From Pardosa pseudoannulata (Eukaryota > Arthropoda > Arachnida > Araneae > Lycosidae): a stretch of 64,000 bases of DNA. The stretch covers positions 79,646,428 through 79,710,427 of the forward strand of contig CM063499.1 in assembly GCA_032207245.1 (NCBI GenBank), written 5' to 3'. The notes below the pieces were generated by a model, which worked only from the letters and a program-made list of their open reading frames with translations, had not been told where the DNA came from and did no database searches. The translations under genes were made by a program, and so were the position numbers. Of the stretch, positions 14,601 to 29,400 are shown piece by piece; position 1 is the stretch's first letter; every line of letters begins with the position of its first letter.

Positions 14601-17600
14601 TTTTTAGTGGTCAAACTAAACATAACCTGTGAATAAAATACAATATTATAAACAGTACTTTCTGAGGGTTTAAAAAGGACTCTGGTATATATATATGTTA
14701 CTATATAATAGCTGATTATACACGACATTGCTGGGAAAGAAGAAAGTTTTAGACTTTTCTATTACATTCAATCCATAGTAAATTAAACTTCCATATGTAA
14801 CTGAAATATCTACAACTCCCATCCTTCATTTAATTAAAATCTGCATGACTGTTAGCTATTAGAAAAGGACAGCTGAATTCATACTTTAAACCTTTTCAGT
14901 ATGCGAAAGATTATTTATTTATCAAAAAAGTTTTCTAGCTCGTGACCATAAAAGTATTAATAAACTAAAAGTATTTTCATATTTTTTTAACGATATCAAG
15001 GAAAGGAATTTTGAAGTACTACAATAATATGCTGACAACATATATGTATTTGAGGATTTTCTTTACCATTAATACTGCACTTTTGGTTAGAAAATGTACA
15101 AGAATGTTATGAACTTTCTTTTGAACTGAAATATTTATTTACTATTTACAAAAAAATTTACAGCAGTGCAAATTCATATACATAAATAATTTCATTTTGA
15201 AAGTTCAACAGATTTCTTTTTTTTTGTATCAGAAATTTTTTAGTTCAAGTTTTGTAATTCAGCAAATTTTTCTTTTATATCTTTCGTTGAAATAAATTAA
15301 TAGTGTTCCAATTTCAAAATTAAGGAGTTTTTAAGGACCTTTGATGAAAATTAAGTAGTTTTAAGGGCCCTTAAAAATGAAAGCTAAAATTAAGGAGTTC
15401 TTAAGGACTTTTAAGGACCGTGGGAACCCTGTTTTCACTAAGCAATGGATATTATGCTGAAATATTATTTGCCGCAGATAAAATGAGTTACAAAATCATG
15501 TTTGAAGTAGTTTTCATGGTGGGTGTCACCGGTGACCTTCTTGCCAGACACTAGTGCTAAACCACTAGGAACTCAATATGGATTAGAAAAGACCACTGAC
15601 TCAAAATGAAATCGAGTACTACGCAAATCTAAGGAATTCAGAATTTAACGGGATTTTTGACGAGGATGGTAACGATAGTAGCGATTATGAACCTCCTGAA
15701 AATTCAAATGATAGTGAAGATAAAGTCTACTCCGAACCTGAAGTTGATCCAGAATCTGAAGATAATGACGATGATTCGTAAGCGGCAACATCAAATGCAA
15801 ACAATAATTTGTGGGCAGAAATTTAACAAAGTCCTGAATTATTTATTTTCCAAGAGTGTTAAATTTTTGTTCTTTTCCCAGAAGCCATCTATTGATATTA
15901 GCACTGATATACTACAAGTTTACTCACAGCTGCACAAAAATGGCAAATAAACACAGTACGAGATAACTCGTAGTTGGCATCCTAGAAAAGAATGCAATCT
16001 ACGAGTTATCTCGTAGTTGACAGTCAACATGTTAAAATGTATAATTCATCATGTTAAATTTATAATTATCACAATGTTAGATTTTCTAACATGATTAAAA
16101 TGTTTTTAAAGTTCAGAAGACTAAAAAAAAATTTCTAGAGACAGATGACGTCTTGACCTTCATTTAGAAAAATATTTGACTCAACAGTGAATGGTATGTC
16201 TAATTACCATAGTAAATACCTATAAATTATGTAACACCTCTTAAAAGCTCGTAAAGAAACAAACAGAACATAAAATAGCATGTATGAAGGCAATTTTGAA
16301 ACAACTCCCGAAAAGAAATTTTCACTGTGTTTAAAGAGTACACAAAATTTTAGACAAATACAATGCTCTCACACATTAATTACACATTTAAAAATAACAT
16401 GCAAATGATGATTAGTAATAATAATCTGTTTTCTGCATAAATATATTTTTATTACTCATTGAACAACACTATGTATGTATGAATGTAAGTAATGACAAAA
16501 AAAATATGAGAAATAATCATTCTCTAGCATTTATTTTTCATCTTAATTCAGTAAAAAATTTTATTAATAATAAAAGAGATATTATGTAAGTATTTCAGAA
16601 TGCTTTAACATCCACCTGTAATTCTACCAGAGCATCAGCGTAGAGATAAATTTATATCAACAATTTTACTTTTTATATTTTGAATCATTACAGCTTTCTC
16701 ACTGTCTTCTTTCTTGTACATGATTACAATGCAGACCAGGGTTGTAATTTTGACCGGTCAAAACTGATTTTGACCAGGACACTGGATAAAAGTGTTTTTA
16801 ATCATCCAAAACTGGTCAAAAATGGTCAGAATTGTTAAAAATAGTTTTAAATGGTCTTAATTTTAATATATTATATCTTTTGTAATTAGAAGTGACTTTT
16901 AATAAGCAATAAAAATAGTAGTGCACTTAAACAAAATATTACACTAACAAGATCATGAGATTTAACATGCTTATACAATATAATAAGAATGTTTGAATTT
17001 TAAAAATGACCCATGCACATGTAATTGTAAAAATGTAATCCAGTTGCAGTAAAAAACATAAAATGTAAGTTACAGTTAAAAACATAAGTGGTAGTTAAAA
17101 GCATAAATTTTAAAATTAAAACAAATAAAATGACATTTTACAATTAAAATTGTTAAAAAAGTGTAAACGATAACACTTGGATCTGATGCCTGGTGGGCAG
17201 CAATGAAGGTTAAAGGTATTAACATAAAATTTGTTGATTTTACAATGAATGAAATCGCCTTTAGGGCAGCTCTTGGGGGATTTCCCAAGAGCAGGGCACT
17301 GCGATCAGAGGTCTATTGTACCCAACCCCAAGAAGAACAAAACACGAGCCAAGTGTGCCTAAGAGAAAAGGCCACAAGCTGAGGCAAATCTCAGCAGACA
17401 ACTGACAGGAATGTCCTGCAGCTCCCATGGCTCAAGGAGGTGGCGACCGAGGTGCTCAAACCTAAGAGCCGAGAAATACTCGCAATCACACAAAATGTGG
17501 CGAGCAGTCTCATCCTCAAGACGGCAGCCACGGCACAAGGGATCAGAGCTAATCTCCATTATGTTGAGGTGCCTATTGAGGGCACAATGACCAGTAAGAA

Positions 17601-20600
17601 GACCAACTGCCTTCCTCAGGCCCTTCCTATGAAGCGACAAGAGCTCCTTACTACACAAGCTGGGGCAGTCACGATTAAGCCCTTTAGCTTGCCTGTGACC
17701 ATTCCCAATGAACCACTTGGAATACTGAAGGTGCCTAAAATGCCTGAAAACAGAATTCCTAATAGACCCCAGAGCAATACCAAGGACAGGCTCAGGTCCA
17801 GTAAAGGAAATGTTGGATCCCTTCCTAGCTTGATTTTACAATATATCTAATGAACTGTTGTGCCAGCTCTTCATCTATCGAAAGATTATTTTCAAAGTTC
17901 GGAGCAATCCAAAATAAATTACAAAATCGTTTAAAGTTAGCGACAACTACAAAATTTGTTACAAATACTTGCAAAATTTTGCTGGTGTTATTTATATTAT
18001 GACATTTTTAACAAATGTAACTTGCCTTTATCATAGGCTACTAAACTATGTTCGATTAGTATTAAATATATTGAAAAGCAAATTTCAGTGGTCAAAACTG
18101 GCCAAAATTGATATTGACCAGGACGGTTAAAACTGATACAACCCTGATGCAGATGCAACACATGAGCATAATGCATTTAAAAGAAATGGCCAAGAACTAA
18201 CTTTAAATTGTAAGTGATAAATAATTTTACATTTTAGTTCTGGAAAATAGAACAGGGTTTTCACTCTTTTTTCCAGAAGAAAAATTAAGGACTTTCTAAG
18301 GACCAAAATAACTTTTTATAAGGACCTACTTGAAATACACAGCATAACAACATAAACCCTATTTTCTGAGGAACATATTTTAACGATTATGAACCAGACA
18401 AGGCATGTTCGATAAATGCCCTACAATATTTTAGAATTGAGTTTTTAAAAGTGTATAAATATTAATATAAGATAAATCCATTTGACAAAAACTAATTTTG
18501 AAAAATGTACATCTACAGTCTTTTGAGTGTTTATTTGTCAAATAAGTTTTCTTGCTTGTGAAAATAAAAAATACTAATAAGCTAAAAGTACTTTCATAAT
18601 TTTTGAAGGATATCAAGGAAAGGAATTTTGAATTACCACAGTAATATACTGACAACATATATGTATTTGAGGTTTTCCTTTACTATTAATACTGCACTTT
18701 TGGCTAGAAAAAGTGAAAGAATGTTATGAACTTTAACAAGCGTTTATTTACTATTTACAAAGAAATTTCCAACTGTGCAAATTCCCATACATAAATAATT
18801 TCATTTTGAAAGTTCAACAAATTTCTTTTTTTTATATCAGAAATTTTTTCGCTCAAGTTTTGTAAGTCAGCTACTTTTTCTTTTATATCTTTCTATGGAA
18901 GAAATTGATAAAGTTCCAATTTCAAAATTAAGGAGTTTTTAAGGACCTCTGATAAAAATTAAGGAGTTTATAAGGACTTTTAAGGACCGTGGGAACCCTG
19001 TAGAAGATTATTTTAGCTATGACTACCCAAGTTCATCAGTTATTAAGCTTTTTGGATATCATCATTTACTGGATCAATTTTTTTTTTTATCATAATCATA
19101 ATGGCTATCAAAATCTATGTTCAACATAACAAATATGTATATATATAAAGAGTTATATAAGACGAGAGAAAATTAACAGATTACCTTCCAATCTGAAGAG
19201 TAGGTTCTGTAGCATACACAACACCTTTAAAACCAGTACCCTCTGTCACATAAGGAAGAGCCATCATGCTCTGATAATTAGATATTAATATAACATCTAT
19301 CTGTGAAAAATCAATGATGTACTCCTACAGAAAGGAAATATAGATACACAATTTTAATAACAGAAGTTTACAAAATTTGTAAAAGATATAACCTAAAAAT
19401 AAGTAGCTATCTATGCATTTATTTGAGTATGTCTGGATTATATAGAGCAATTCCCTCTGGGGTTTAAAAATGCTATAGTAAAAAAAAAAGAAGGCAAATA
19501 TATATATTGGTTCTTTATAGTAAAAATGGAAGACTATTTGAAACCTATCAAAATGAAAATGGCTAGTATAAAAAATTCCTGTGAAAGCGTAATATATGTA
19601 CTACTGGGAAATAATTATATTTAGCATAAATAACTTTTAACAACAAAACTAAAATTGCATTCACTTGTAAAATATAATAAAAAAGGTTTTATGAAGCTAT
19701 TTATGACAGTTTTTGAAGCTGATGTAAAAAGAAGAAAAGAAATTTCATAAAAATATGTCTGATACAAAACTGTCTAATTTTATCTTTAAAATGTTGTCAT
19801 TGTATCTCTTTACCTATTAAAATATTTTATGTAAATTCTTACTATGTTCAAGAATTGTATTATATTAATTTTTGTTTCTTAAATACAACATGACATGATA
19901 AGGTAAAAATCTTTCCAATAAGTTATTGTTTTTTATCACAAATTTTCTTTTTAAATAACAGTATACAGGATCAATGTTTATATTTTTAATTTTGTTTTTT
20001 ATAGTGAAAATGAAAGACTATTTGAAACCAAAATGAAGATGGCTAGTATAAAAAATTCCTGTGAAAGAGTAATATATGTACAGGCTTGCAACTGCTGAGG
20101 TACTTTCAAAAAGGTGAGAAAAGTGACAAATAATACAGAATAAGTGACTAAACATTGAAAAAAAAAAGCGATTTTTTTCTCCTCTTGATTACAGATGCTA
20201 TTATTAAGATTTTTCTATTTATTTTAACTCTAAATCAAATGATTCCTGTAAGACATGATTTTTAGCATCAAATACAAAAAAAGGTTAAAAATTTTGTTTA
20301 ACACAATTCAACATTGCTTTTTATTCAAGAATATCTATAAATTAGATTTGAATACGTACAATACATTAATTTTATAATCACAATTTTCTGCACATATTAA
20401 TGATGTTTTATGTAATATGTACATAGCTATAATAGAGTGTCTAAACAAAAATTGTGAAGTAAAAGAAATAGAGAAATGTGTGCTCTGACGTAAGTTACTT
20501 TAATGTATTAAATGTACATTTCAGGAACTTCTTTGCAACTTTTTAAAATCACTAAATTCTGGAAACCATATGACTAATTACATTTTAATAAGAAAAAAAC

Positions 20601-23600
20601 AATTAGAGCATCACATTTTTGGAATTTTATTCGTCGTTTTGGTTTTGATTTGGTCGTGTTGAGTGATCATAGCACTAGCACTAAGAACAAAATACAATTC
20701 ATTACATTGTCGGACCCCGTGATACACCATGAAAAAAGTGACTAAAAGTGATCAAGAGTAAAAAAAGCGACTAAAGGTGACAGAATTGCAAGCCTGTATG
20801 TACTACTAGGAAATACTTAATAATTATTTAGCATAAATAACTTTTAACAACAAAACTGAAATTGCATTCACTTGTAAAATATAATTAAAAAAGGCTTAAA
20901 AAGCAATTTGTGACAGCTATTGAAGCTGATGTAAAAAGAAGAAAAGCAATTTCATAAAAATATGCCTGATACAAAATTGTCTAAATTTATAGCTAAAATA
21001 TTACCTCTGGAGGACAAAACTCAGGGCAACTATCCACAAACACTCTTCCATTACAATCCCTCAGCTCCTAAAATTATGGAAAAAAATAATTGTATCAAAA
21101 AACCAAAATTTGTTAGTTAAATATAATATTAATGGTATTATTTATTTAAACTTCTATTTTAGTATGCTTTCACTTCACTGGTGTGAGCAATAAAGTCACC
21201 ATAAATGATACAACTAATGCCAAATAGAATATCAGACATGCCAACATTCAGGAACCTTTGTCAGAAGCAACAGCATAATTTTAAATTTTCACATGCTAAT
21301 TACATGCATAATGAACAAAACAAATTATATATAATTACATATTTTATTGGTTTCTAAATTAAAATTGAGCAAATTAAATTTAAAAAAAAAACAGTAATAA
21401 ATTATAAAGGAAAAATTTTAATTTATGCTTTTAAGAATGAATAAGTAGCTTTTTTTTAAGCTTTAACAACTTATTTTTCAGAAAAGTGTTTCTTGAAACA
21501 ACATTGACCCTGATCATAATATTTACATTTTTTTATCATCAGGGATTCTAGAGTTTGTCTATTCAAATTTGATCTAAATTCAGTTTGGTTTTTCTGCACA
21601 GTACTGAAAATGCTCTCACATGCAGTATTACTATGTGGAAAAAGCAAGGTTACGAAAAAAGCATGATTTAAAAAAAAAATTTTTTTTAATCAGATTTATT
21701 TTATTTAAATCGGATTTCTTTGATTTTTTTCTAAATACTAATTTTAATTGTTGTTTTTCATTTTTTTTTAAACATACATAGAATAGTTTGTTATAAGAAG
21801 TAACATCTATGTATCTAGTATATTCTACACACTGATACCTAAAATTAAATATATAAATTTTAATCTATATACATTCTATTATTTTATAACTGGATAGTGC
21901 AAACTAAATAAGATGTCAATTTAAAGAACAAATTAAACATTCTTTTAACTAAAACTATTTATTTAAAAAAATCACATTTCAATATTTTTTTAAGCACCAA
22001 ATTATGGATTTGTTTCAATAAAAACACTAGCTTTGATGCTTTATCCACTCCTAATTGGTTACGAAGGCTAGATACCAAAAAAAAGAAAACTGTCTTTCCA
22101 TTCCAGCAGACGAAGCCACGGCTGTTGTTATTGGGTAGACAAACTAGATTTCAAGTTCTGTAATACTCGCTTTACCTCCCATTACATAAAATGAATTCCA
22201 CCAGTCATAATCAATAATTGTAGTACCCCTGCTACATACTTTCTGATAACAACACCTCAATTCTTGGAAAGCACATGTTATCTATTTACACTTATTTACT
22301 TCTTGGTATTACTGTGCTGACTGATTCCCAATTCTCCTGTCTTTGGAATATGGGTTTTAAAAGAAGTGTAAAAAAAAAAATGATTTAAATCAATGATTTT
22401 TTTTTAAATCAACCGATTTAAATCAACTTATTTAAATCATGCCAATCCTGGAAAAGTGTAATATATTCAGCATTATTTGATTACTGAATTGTGATCTTTT
22501 AGCTGTTCAAAAGTTTTGTTATTTTTCAGAGCAATCTGCGGAGTTTCCAGAGTTATTAATGTCTCTTATTTCTCTGAGAGCAGTCAGTATGTTTGGAATA
22601 TCTCCACTGATAAACTTTTACTGCTACATTTTCAAAACAGGTGATGGTCATTTCTTATCACTCACATCTTTTTTCTATACATAATAACAGTAATGCCAAA
22701 ATTCAATAATAATGATTGTGTGTCACCAATTAAGTTTCTTAACGAGATTTGTGCAAGCAAAATGGAAAAGTTTCAGAGAGAATAATACCCTAAGAGAAAA
22801 TATTAAATATATAAACCAACAATTTAATATATCATAGAAAATCATTTAATACAATTTTATTTTTAAAAAACTGTCTTTCAAAAAGAAACACATAAGAAGA
22901 AATGAATATGCCACCTTATTAACCCTCTGACTGTTGAATCCATACATGTACTGATTAATTCATTGTCACTCATATTGATAAAAGCATAGGTGTACAGTTT
23001 ATAAATTGTGCTTCTGAGTTACAACGAACTTAGATTTTTTTCCCCTTTATATTTAGACTTTATTATATTGCCACATAAAGAAGCTTTGCCAATGAGCTCA
23101 ATAGATCAGAGCGCGAGATCCAGACCCAAAGTTTGCAGGTTTGGTGCTCGCCATGGCAGTTAATCCAAAATATGGATTTTTAATTTTAAAATGTTATTTA
23201 TTGTTGCCTTATGTTCTCAAACATTCTAGATCTTTCTTTATTATGTAAACTAGTTATTTCTCAAATATTATGTTTGGGTATGAAAGCTGATACCCACTAG
23301 TTGTAGGCAACTTCTTGATCTTGTAAAGTTGCAAGTTGCTACTTTGCTTCAATAAATTCGTTTGTTAGGCTAAACAGTGTGTTCATTTGAATCTTCATGA
23401 CAATATTGTGCTTAATTTTTTACAGAATGCAGAACAACTATCGCCTATCCTGCCAAACCGTTGTTTGTTTGGAAAATTTAAACTGCAGCACATTTTGGTA
23501 GCTTTGTTAGTAATTTATTATATTCTTGAAGATATTTTCAAGACCTTACTTTTGATATATTTCTTTAAAACATATTTGTATATATATAACATTAAAATTA

Positions 23601-26437
23601 GAGTGTAAATAAATGCATTTATAAACACAAATATATTTGGATGCATTACTTCGCTCAATCCTCTGAAAGCTTATACTCTTTCCACCATTAAAATATCATA
23701 ATTAGAATCAGTTAAAAATATATTAATTAAAATATGTAATGAGTCATGCCATTTATTGCCAATGTTACAACTATTTGTCATACGCAATAACTTTTTCTCT
23801 CTGAAATATCCCAGTATCAAAATCACTTTATTTTTAATAGCTTAATTTTTTTTCCATCAAAATATGTAAATCTTTATTTTACTTTTTCAAATTTTTTAAG
23901 AAGTTAGTATTTTTTCTGTTATATGTTATGATTTTTATTTTCAATAATTACAAATTGCCATGTTCTATCAAATTTGTTTTTATTTCACAATTGCCATTTT
24001 TTAAAGAAAAAGTTTTCGTTATAGGTTTTGTTGTTTAAAATTTAATTTTTATGTACATAAAACATTAGTACTAAATGACATCCAATCTCGGAAATGAATT
24101 ATCCCATAGCATTTCTATCAATACGTCTTATTATCTTTAATAGAGGTTCTAAATCTTTCATCGAAATATTTTAAAACCCAGACTGAAGGCTGGGCGCAAA
24201 GCAGTTAATAAATATATAAAACTACAGATCTTGTAAATTAAATTTTAATATATTTTAAATTTATTTTTAAAATTATATACCAAATATTTTGTATTTTGTT
24301 ATTTTGAAATATAAGGCATAAAATATAACAAAAGTTTTAAAGCAGGGCACTAGATATTTGGTACTAAAATATTCACATATCCTATCTGGCAGATAAGAAT
24401 GCTCCATATATCAGATATCAGCTGATATCTCTATACATGTTCTTTTCTAGTTCTTACCACTTATTATGAGTAACAAACTAATTATAATTCTAAGGCAATA
24501 TAATCAAGTAGAAACAGAAAATTATAAACAACAATCCAAGTGTTCGAAAATGGTCAAGTAAATGATCAGTAATAACTACCAAGATTAAAATTTAGTTATT
24601 TTAGTTATTTTTAAATTCATAAAAAGCTTAATATATATATATATGTGTGTGTGTAAGGTGAAAAAATAGATTAAACATCAACAGCAGAATTTTTTTTAAA
24701 TAATCATCATACATACCCCTTCAATCTGTGGATCAGTACTGTTTCTTAAAATCCAAGATGGAAGATTGAAAAGTCTTGAACTAAAAAATAGAATGTATAA
24801 ATACCTTTATTAAAAATACTTTTATTCAAAATGACTTCATTTTTATTTTAAACATTAAGATTAAAACATTTAAAAAATTTAACTAATAAAAATATTGAAA
24901 GGTATTATATAAAACTCTAAAAATCCATGAATAAAAATTTTATAAAATCAAATACAATTCATTCTTCATGCATGTACATAATAAAGATTAACATTATGGA
25001 ATGAAGCTGTTTAAAAGCAAATAACAACTCTTTGTATTGAATATCTGTACGTTAAAAAGACTCAATAACAACTAATCTACCGAGAATGAATGATACCTCA
25101 TTCTGCAGTTATATACAGGGTATCTGCACAAATAAAATTTTTCAAATCCATGACTTTTCATGACTTTCCCTGGTTTAGCAGATCATTTTCCTTGACTTTA
25201 AAAAGCTTTCGTTAAAGTATATATGAATAAAACTTCTGATGTACATACAAATAAAATATTTGCTTTTAGAGAAATTACAGGAATTTTATCATAAGAAACT
25301 ATAAACTTACTTTAAAAGTGTTAATAAACTCACATACATAAAAATAAATTGTTGTATCTACATACCTAAGTTTAATCATATAGCAAATTTTCAATCAAAA
25401 TATTTCCAATTTGGTATTATCCAGGTGACCATGAATAATAGACAAATATAACCCTATAACATTTATATACAATATCCCTAGAGATAAACTTATATTTTGT
25501 GCAAAATATCTTAACTAATTTTTATTAAAAAATAATTATTATTATATTAATAAAATTTTCATCTACAATTTAAGAAAAAAAAAAACCAGAATAATATACA
25601 TTTACCCACCCATTAAGCTTTCTTGCTTTGAGTTTCCTTGGTGAACAAATTTTACTTGGTCAATAGGATAATACATAAATACCAAACTCAGTAACTTCAG
25701 CCAAATGACAAGTAAAAACAGAAACAATTCAATGCATTTTTTTTAATCGGTAGTTTAGCGGATCCATGACTTTCCATGACTTTTACTCATTTTACTTGAA
25801 AAATCAAGACTTTCCATGACAAAATTAATCCATTGTCTTAATCCATGATTTTCCATGACTTTCCAGGTGCAAGGAAACCATGTATATATAATTATACAGT
25901 AAGTCAGGGTTAGCACGATTTAAATCAGTTGATTTTTTTTTTAAATCATTGATTTAAAACATTTTTTTTTCATTTCTTTTAAAAGCTATATTCCAAAGAC
26001 AGGAGATTTGGGAATCAGTCAGCAAAGAAATACCAATAAGTAAATAAGTGTACATAGATAGTATGTTTTCGAAGAATTTAGGGGTTGTTATCAGAAAGTA
26101 TGTAGTAGGGGTAGATACAATGACTAGTTATGACTAGTAGAATTCATTTTATGTAATGGGAGGTAAAGAGAGTATTGCAGAACTTGAAATCCAGTTTATC
26201 TACCAAATAACAACAGCCGTAGCGTCATCTGCTAGAATAGAAACAATGTATGATGCTTTTATTTAACATTAATAATTAAAAAATTAATAAACAATAATTT
26301 TACTATAAAAATATTTAAAAAACAAAAAAAAAAAAATCCATTTTTAAAGTAGATAATAATACAAATAATTTCTATTTTTTTTTAAACTATAACTTTTTAA
26401 TCTGTTGTATAATTTGTTTTTTGAATAATACTCTATA

Positions 26438-26471
<34 letters not shown>

Positions 26472-29400
26472 TTTTTTTTTAACTTTGGAATATCTCTTTT
26501 TTTTTTTTTTTTAAGTAGTATTTTATATTAGAATATCTTGTGGATCATACTTTTTTTTTTAAAATAATTTTTTTTTTTTCATTTTTATTTTATTTTTTCA
26601 TTTTTTTTTTTTTTTAATTTTTTTTATTTATTTTTTTTTTTTTAAGATCTTTTTTTTTTTCATTTTTTTTTTTTGATTTTTTTTTTTTGATTTTTTTTTT
26701 TTTTTTTTTTTTTTAAATCAGTTTTTTTTTTTTTTAATTTTTTTTTTTTTTTTTTTTTTAATTTTTTTTTTTTTGTATTTTTTTCATTTTTTATGTTTTT
26801 ATTTTTTTTTTTTTTAAAATATGTATTTTTTTTTTTTTTTTTTTTTTTTATCTAAAATCCAATCAGAAAATGTTTTTTTTTTGTATCATTTTCTATCCAT
26901 GTATATTTTGCTAACTAATGTTATTAAAATATTTTTTTTTTAAATCTATAATTCGTTGCTTAAAAAATATTGAAATTGTGATTTTTTGTTTTTTAATAAA
27001 TAGTTTGCATTAAATGAATATTTTATGTTCCTTAAATTTACATCTTATTTAGTTTGGACCATCCAATTACAAAATAATGAAATGTATTTAGATTAAAATT
27101 TATGTATTTAATTTTAAGTAATCAGTGCGTAGAATATACTAGATAGATAAGTTGTTACTTATAACAAACTATTCCATGTATATTGCAAAAAAATATAAAA
27201 ACACAACAATAATTACAATTAGAATTCAGAAAAAAATCAAATAAATCTGATTTAAATCGAAAAAATCTGATTTAAATCAAATAAATCCGACTTTTTTGAT
27301 TCTTTTCTAACCCTGCAGTAAATTGATATTTTCAAAACTCCTATTATTATGCAGGGTTGTGATTTTGACCAAAATACTGGATAAAAGTGGTTTAAGCCGT
27401 CCAAAACTGGTCAGGTTTGGTTTGGTTTGGAGCGCTACGGTCTACTGTTTTGCACACGAGGGCTAATGAGACCGGGACCTACAGTTTAAAGCCAATTCCG
27501 AACAGCTACAAACATCCATGCCAGCAGCGGGATTCGAACCCACGAACTCCGGTTCCGAAGAGCAGCACTCTACCATTCAGCCATCGTTCAGCCCAAAACT
27601 GGTCAGAATTGTTAAAAATAGTTTTAAATATTTTTAATTTTAATATATAATATCTTTTGTACTTAGAAGTGATTTTAATAAGCAATAAAAATAGTAGTGA
27701 AGTTAAACAAAATATTACACTAACAAGTTCATGAGATATAACATGCTTAGACAGTATAAGAATATTTGAATTTTAAAAATGAACCATGCCCATGCAATTG
27801 TAAAAATGTAATCCTTTTGCAGCAAAAAGCATAAAATACACTTGGACCTGATGTCTGGTGAGCAGCAATGAAGGAGGTTGAAGGCATTAACATAAAATTG
27901 GTTGATTTTACAATACATCTCATGAACTGTTCAGCCAGCTCTTCATCAGGCATGAAAGTAGACAATGACAAAAAAAGCTAACTTTCCCCGGGTGATGATT
28001 ACATTTTCTGTTACATAACTCTTTTTCACAATGGGTTTCAGTACTACATACAGGAATGTTGCGCTCCTTCAAGCATTTTGGAGCAATTTTCGGAGCAGCA
28101 AAACAAAATTTGTAGTAGGAGAACAAATTTTCATAGCAGCCAAAATGCAGATTTGGAGCAGGATAGTGGTTTTGTAGCAGTTAAACTAACAATTTAAAGG
28201 ATAAACCGTAGTTTATGAGGAGTCTGCCAAATAATTTAGAATGATTGGATGGTAGCATTTGGAGCAGCCAAATATTCAATAATTGCTGATATGGTTTGTT
28301 GGTTTGGTACATGCAATAATAGTTTCGTCATTGCTATAGTATGTTGAGCCAATCAGAATGGAAGTGAATCAGTATGCATAGTCATATCTCCGCCAGCGTA
28401 CATCTCAGCTAAAGCACACAGTAGAAGGTACTGATTTCGACCAGGATTGCAACCCCCCCATTTTCCAATCACGATTTCTCGATGGATTTCCATCGATCTC
28501 AGAAACAGTCCTAAAGGCTTTCAAAAAAGCGAATTTCCGCTTAAAAGAGGAAAATTTTTATGCCTGTTTCATCTATAGAAAAATTATTTTCAAAGTTTGG
28601 AGTAATCCAAAATAAATTACGAAATCGTTTAAATTTAGAGACAACTACAAAACTTGTTACTAGTAATCGTTTTTTGAATTCAACATACATTACATATAAA
28701 ACAGCTTGTATAAAAAAAAAAACGTAATTTTTCTTTCTTGGTGTTATGTTATATTTGTTTTTTTGCTGGTGTTATTCATACAGGGTATCTGCCAAAATAA
28801 AATTTTTCAAATCCATGACTTTTCATAATTTCCCTGATTTAGCAGATTATTTTCTATGACTTTAAAAAGCTTTCGTTAAAGTATATATGAATAAAACTTC
28901 TGATGAGCATACAAATAAAATGTGCTTTTAGAGAAATTACAGGAATTTTATCATAAAAAAACTATAAACTTACTTTACAAGTGTTAATAAACTCACATAA
29001 AAATAAATTGTTGTATCTACATACCTAAGTTTAATCATATAGCAATTTTTCAATCCAAATGTTTCCAATTTGAATTCAGGGTACTTTGGTATTATTCAGG
29101 TGACCATGAATAATAGCCAAATATAACCCTATAATGTTTATATACAATATCCCTAGAGATAAACTTACATTTTATGCAAAAAATCTTAACTAATTTTTAT
29201 TAAAAAATACTTATCATCATATTAATAAAATTTTAATCTACAATTTAAGAAAAAAACAGAATAATATACATTTACCCACCCATTAAGCTTTCTTGCTTTG
29301 AATTTCCTTGGTGAACCAATTTTACTTGGCAATATGGCCAATAGGATAATACATAAATACCAAACTCAGTAACTTCAGCCAAATGACAAGTAAAAATAGG

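Larger units (their letters stand above)
14329..16035 (+). mobile_element. piggyBac-like element, internally deleted and interrupted
   Basis: TTAACACATTGACTG at the left and its inverse (CAGTCAACATGTTAA) at the right, with TTAA at both extremes. The interior holds the N-terminal piece of a transposase (15578-15781) and, nested near the left end, a CAGGGTTC-type element (14392-15431). The right end has two near-palindromes of CTACGAGTTATCTCGTAG type (15960-16018). Confidence 0.75.
16737..18146 (+). mobile_element. hAT transposon, CAGGGTTGTA family, copy 1
   Basis: Termini CAGGGTTGTAATTTTGACC and (inverse) CAGGGTTGTATCAG. The 8-bp target repeat ATGCAGAC/ATGCAGAT flanks it. It carries a hAT transposase C-terminus (17182-17960) split by a LINE insertion (17247-17829). 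Sister copy 27352-29674. Confidence 0.85.

Noticed and set aside
17440..17850. 136-residue open frame on the plus strand
   Set aside because: Antisense shadow of the LINE RNase H-type coding region, which reads as a recognisable protein on the minus strand.
27417..27650. 77-residue frame containing [14 protein letters not shown] and [13 protein letters not shown] (also at 11178 and 44600)
   Set aside because: These peptides are translations of the antisense strand of the tRNA-derived SINE; DSNPRTP corresponds to the B box.
28020..28160. Cys-rich frame (68 residues) inside the hAT copy 2
   Set aside because: No recognisable zinc-finger spacing, not present in the sister hAT copy, and it ends within transposon debris.
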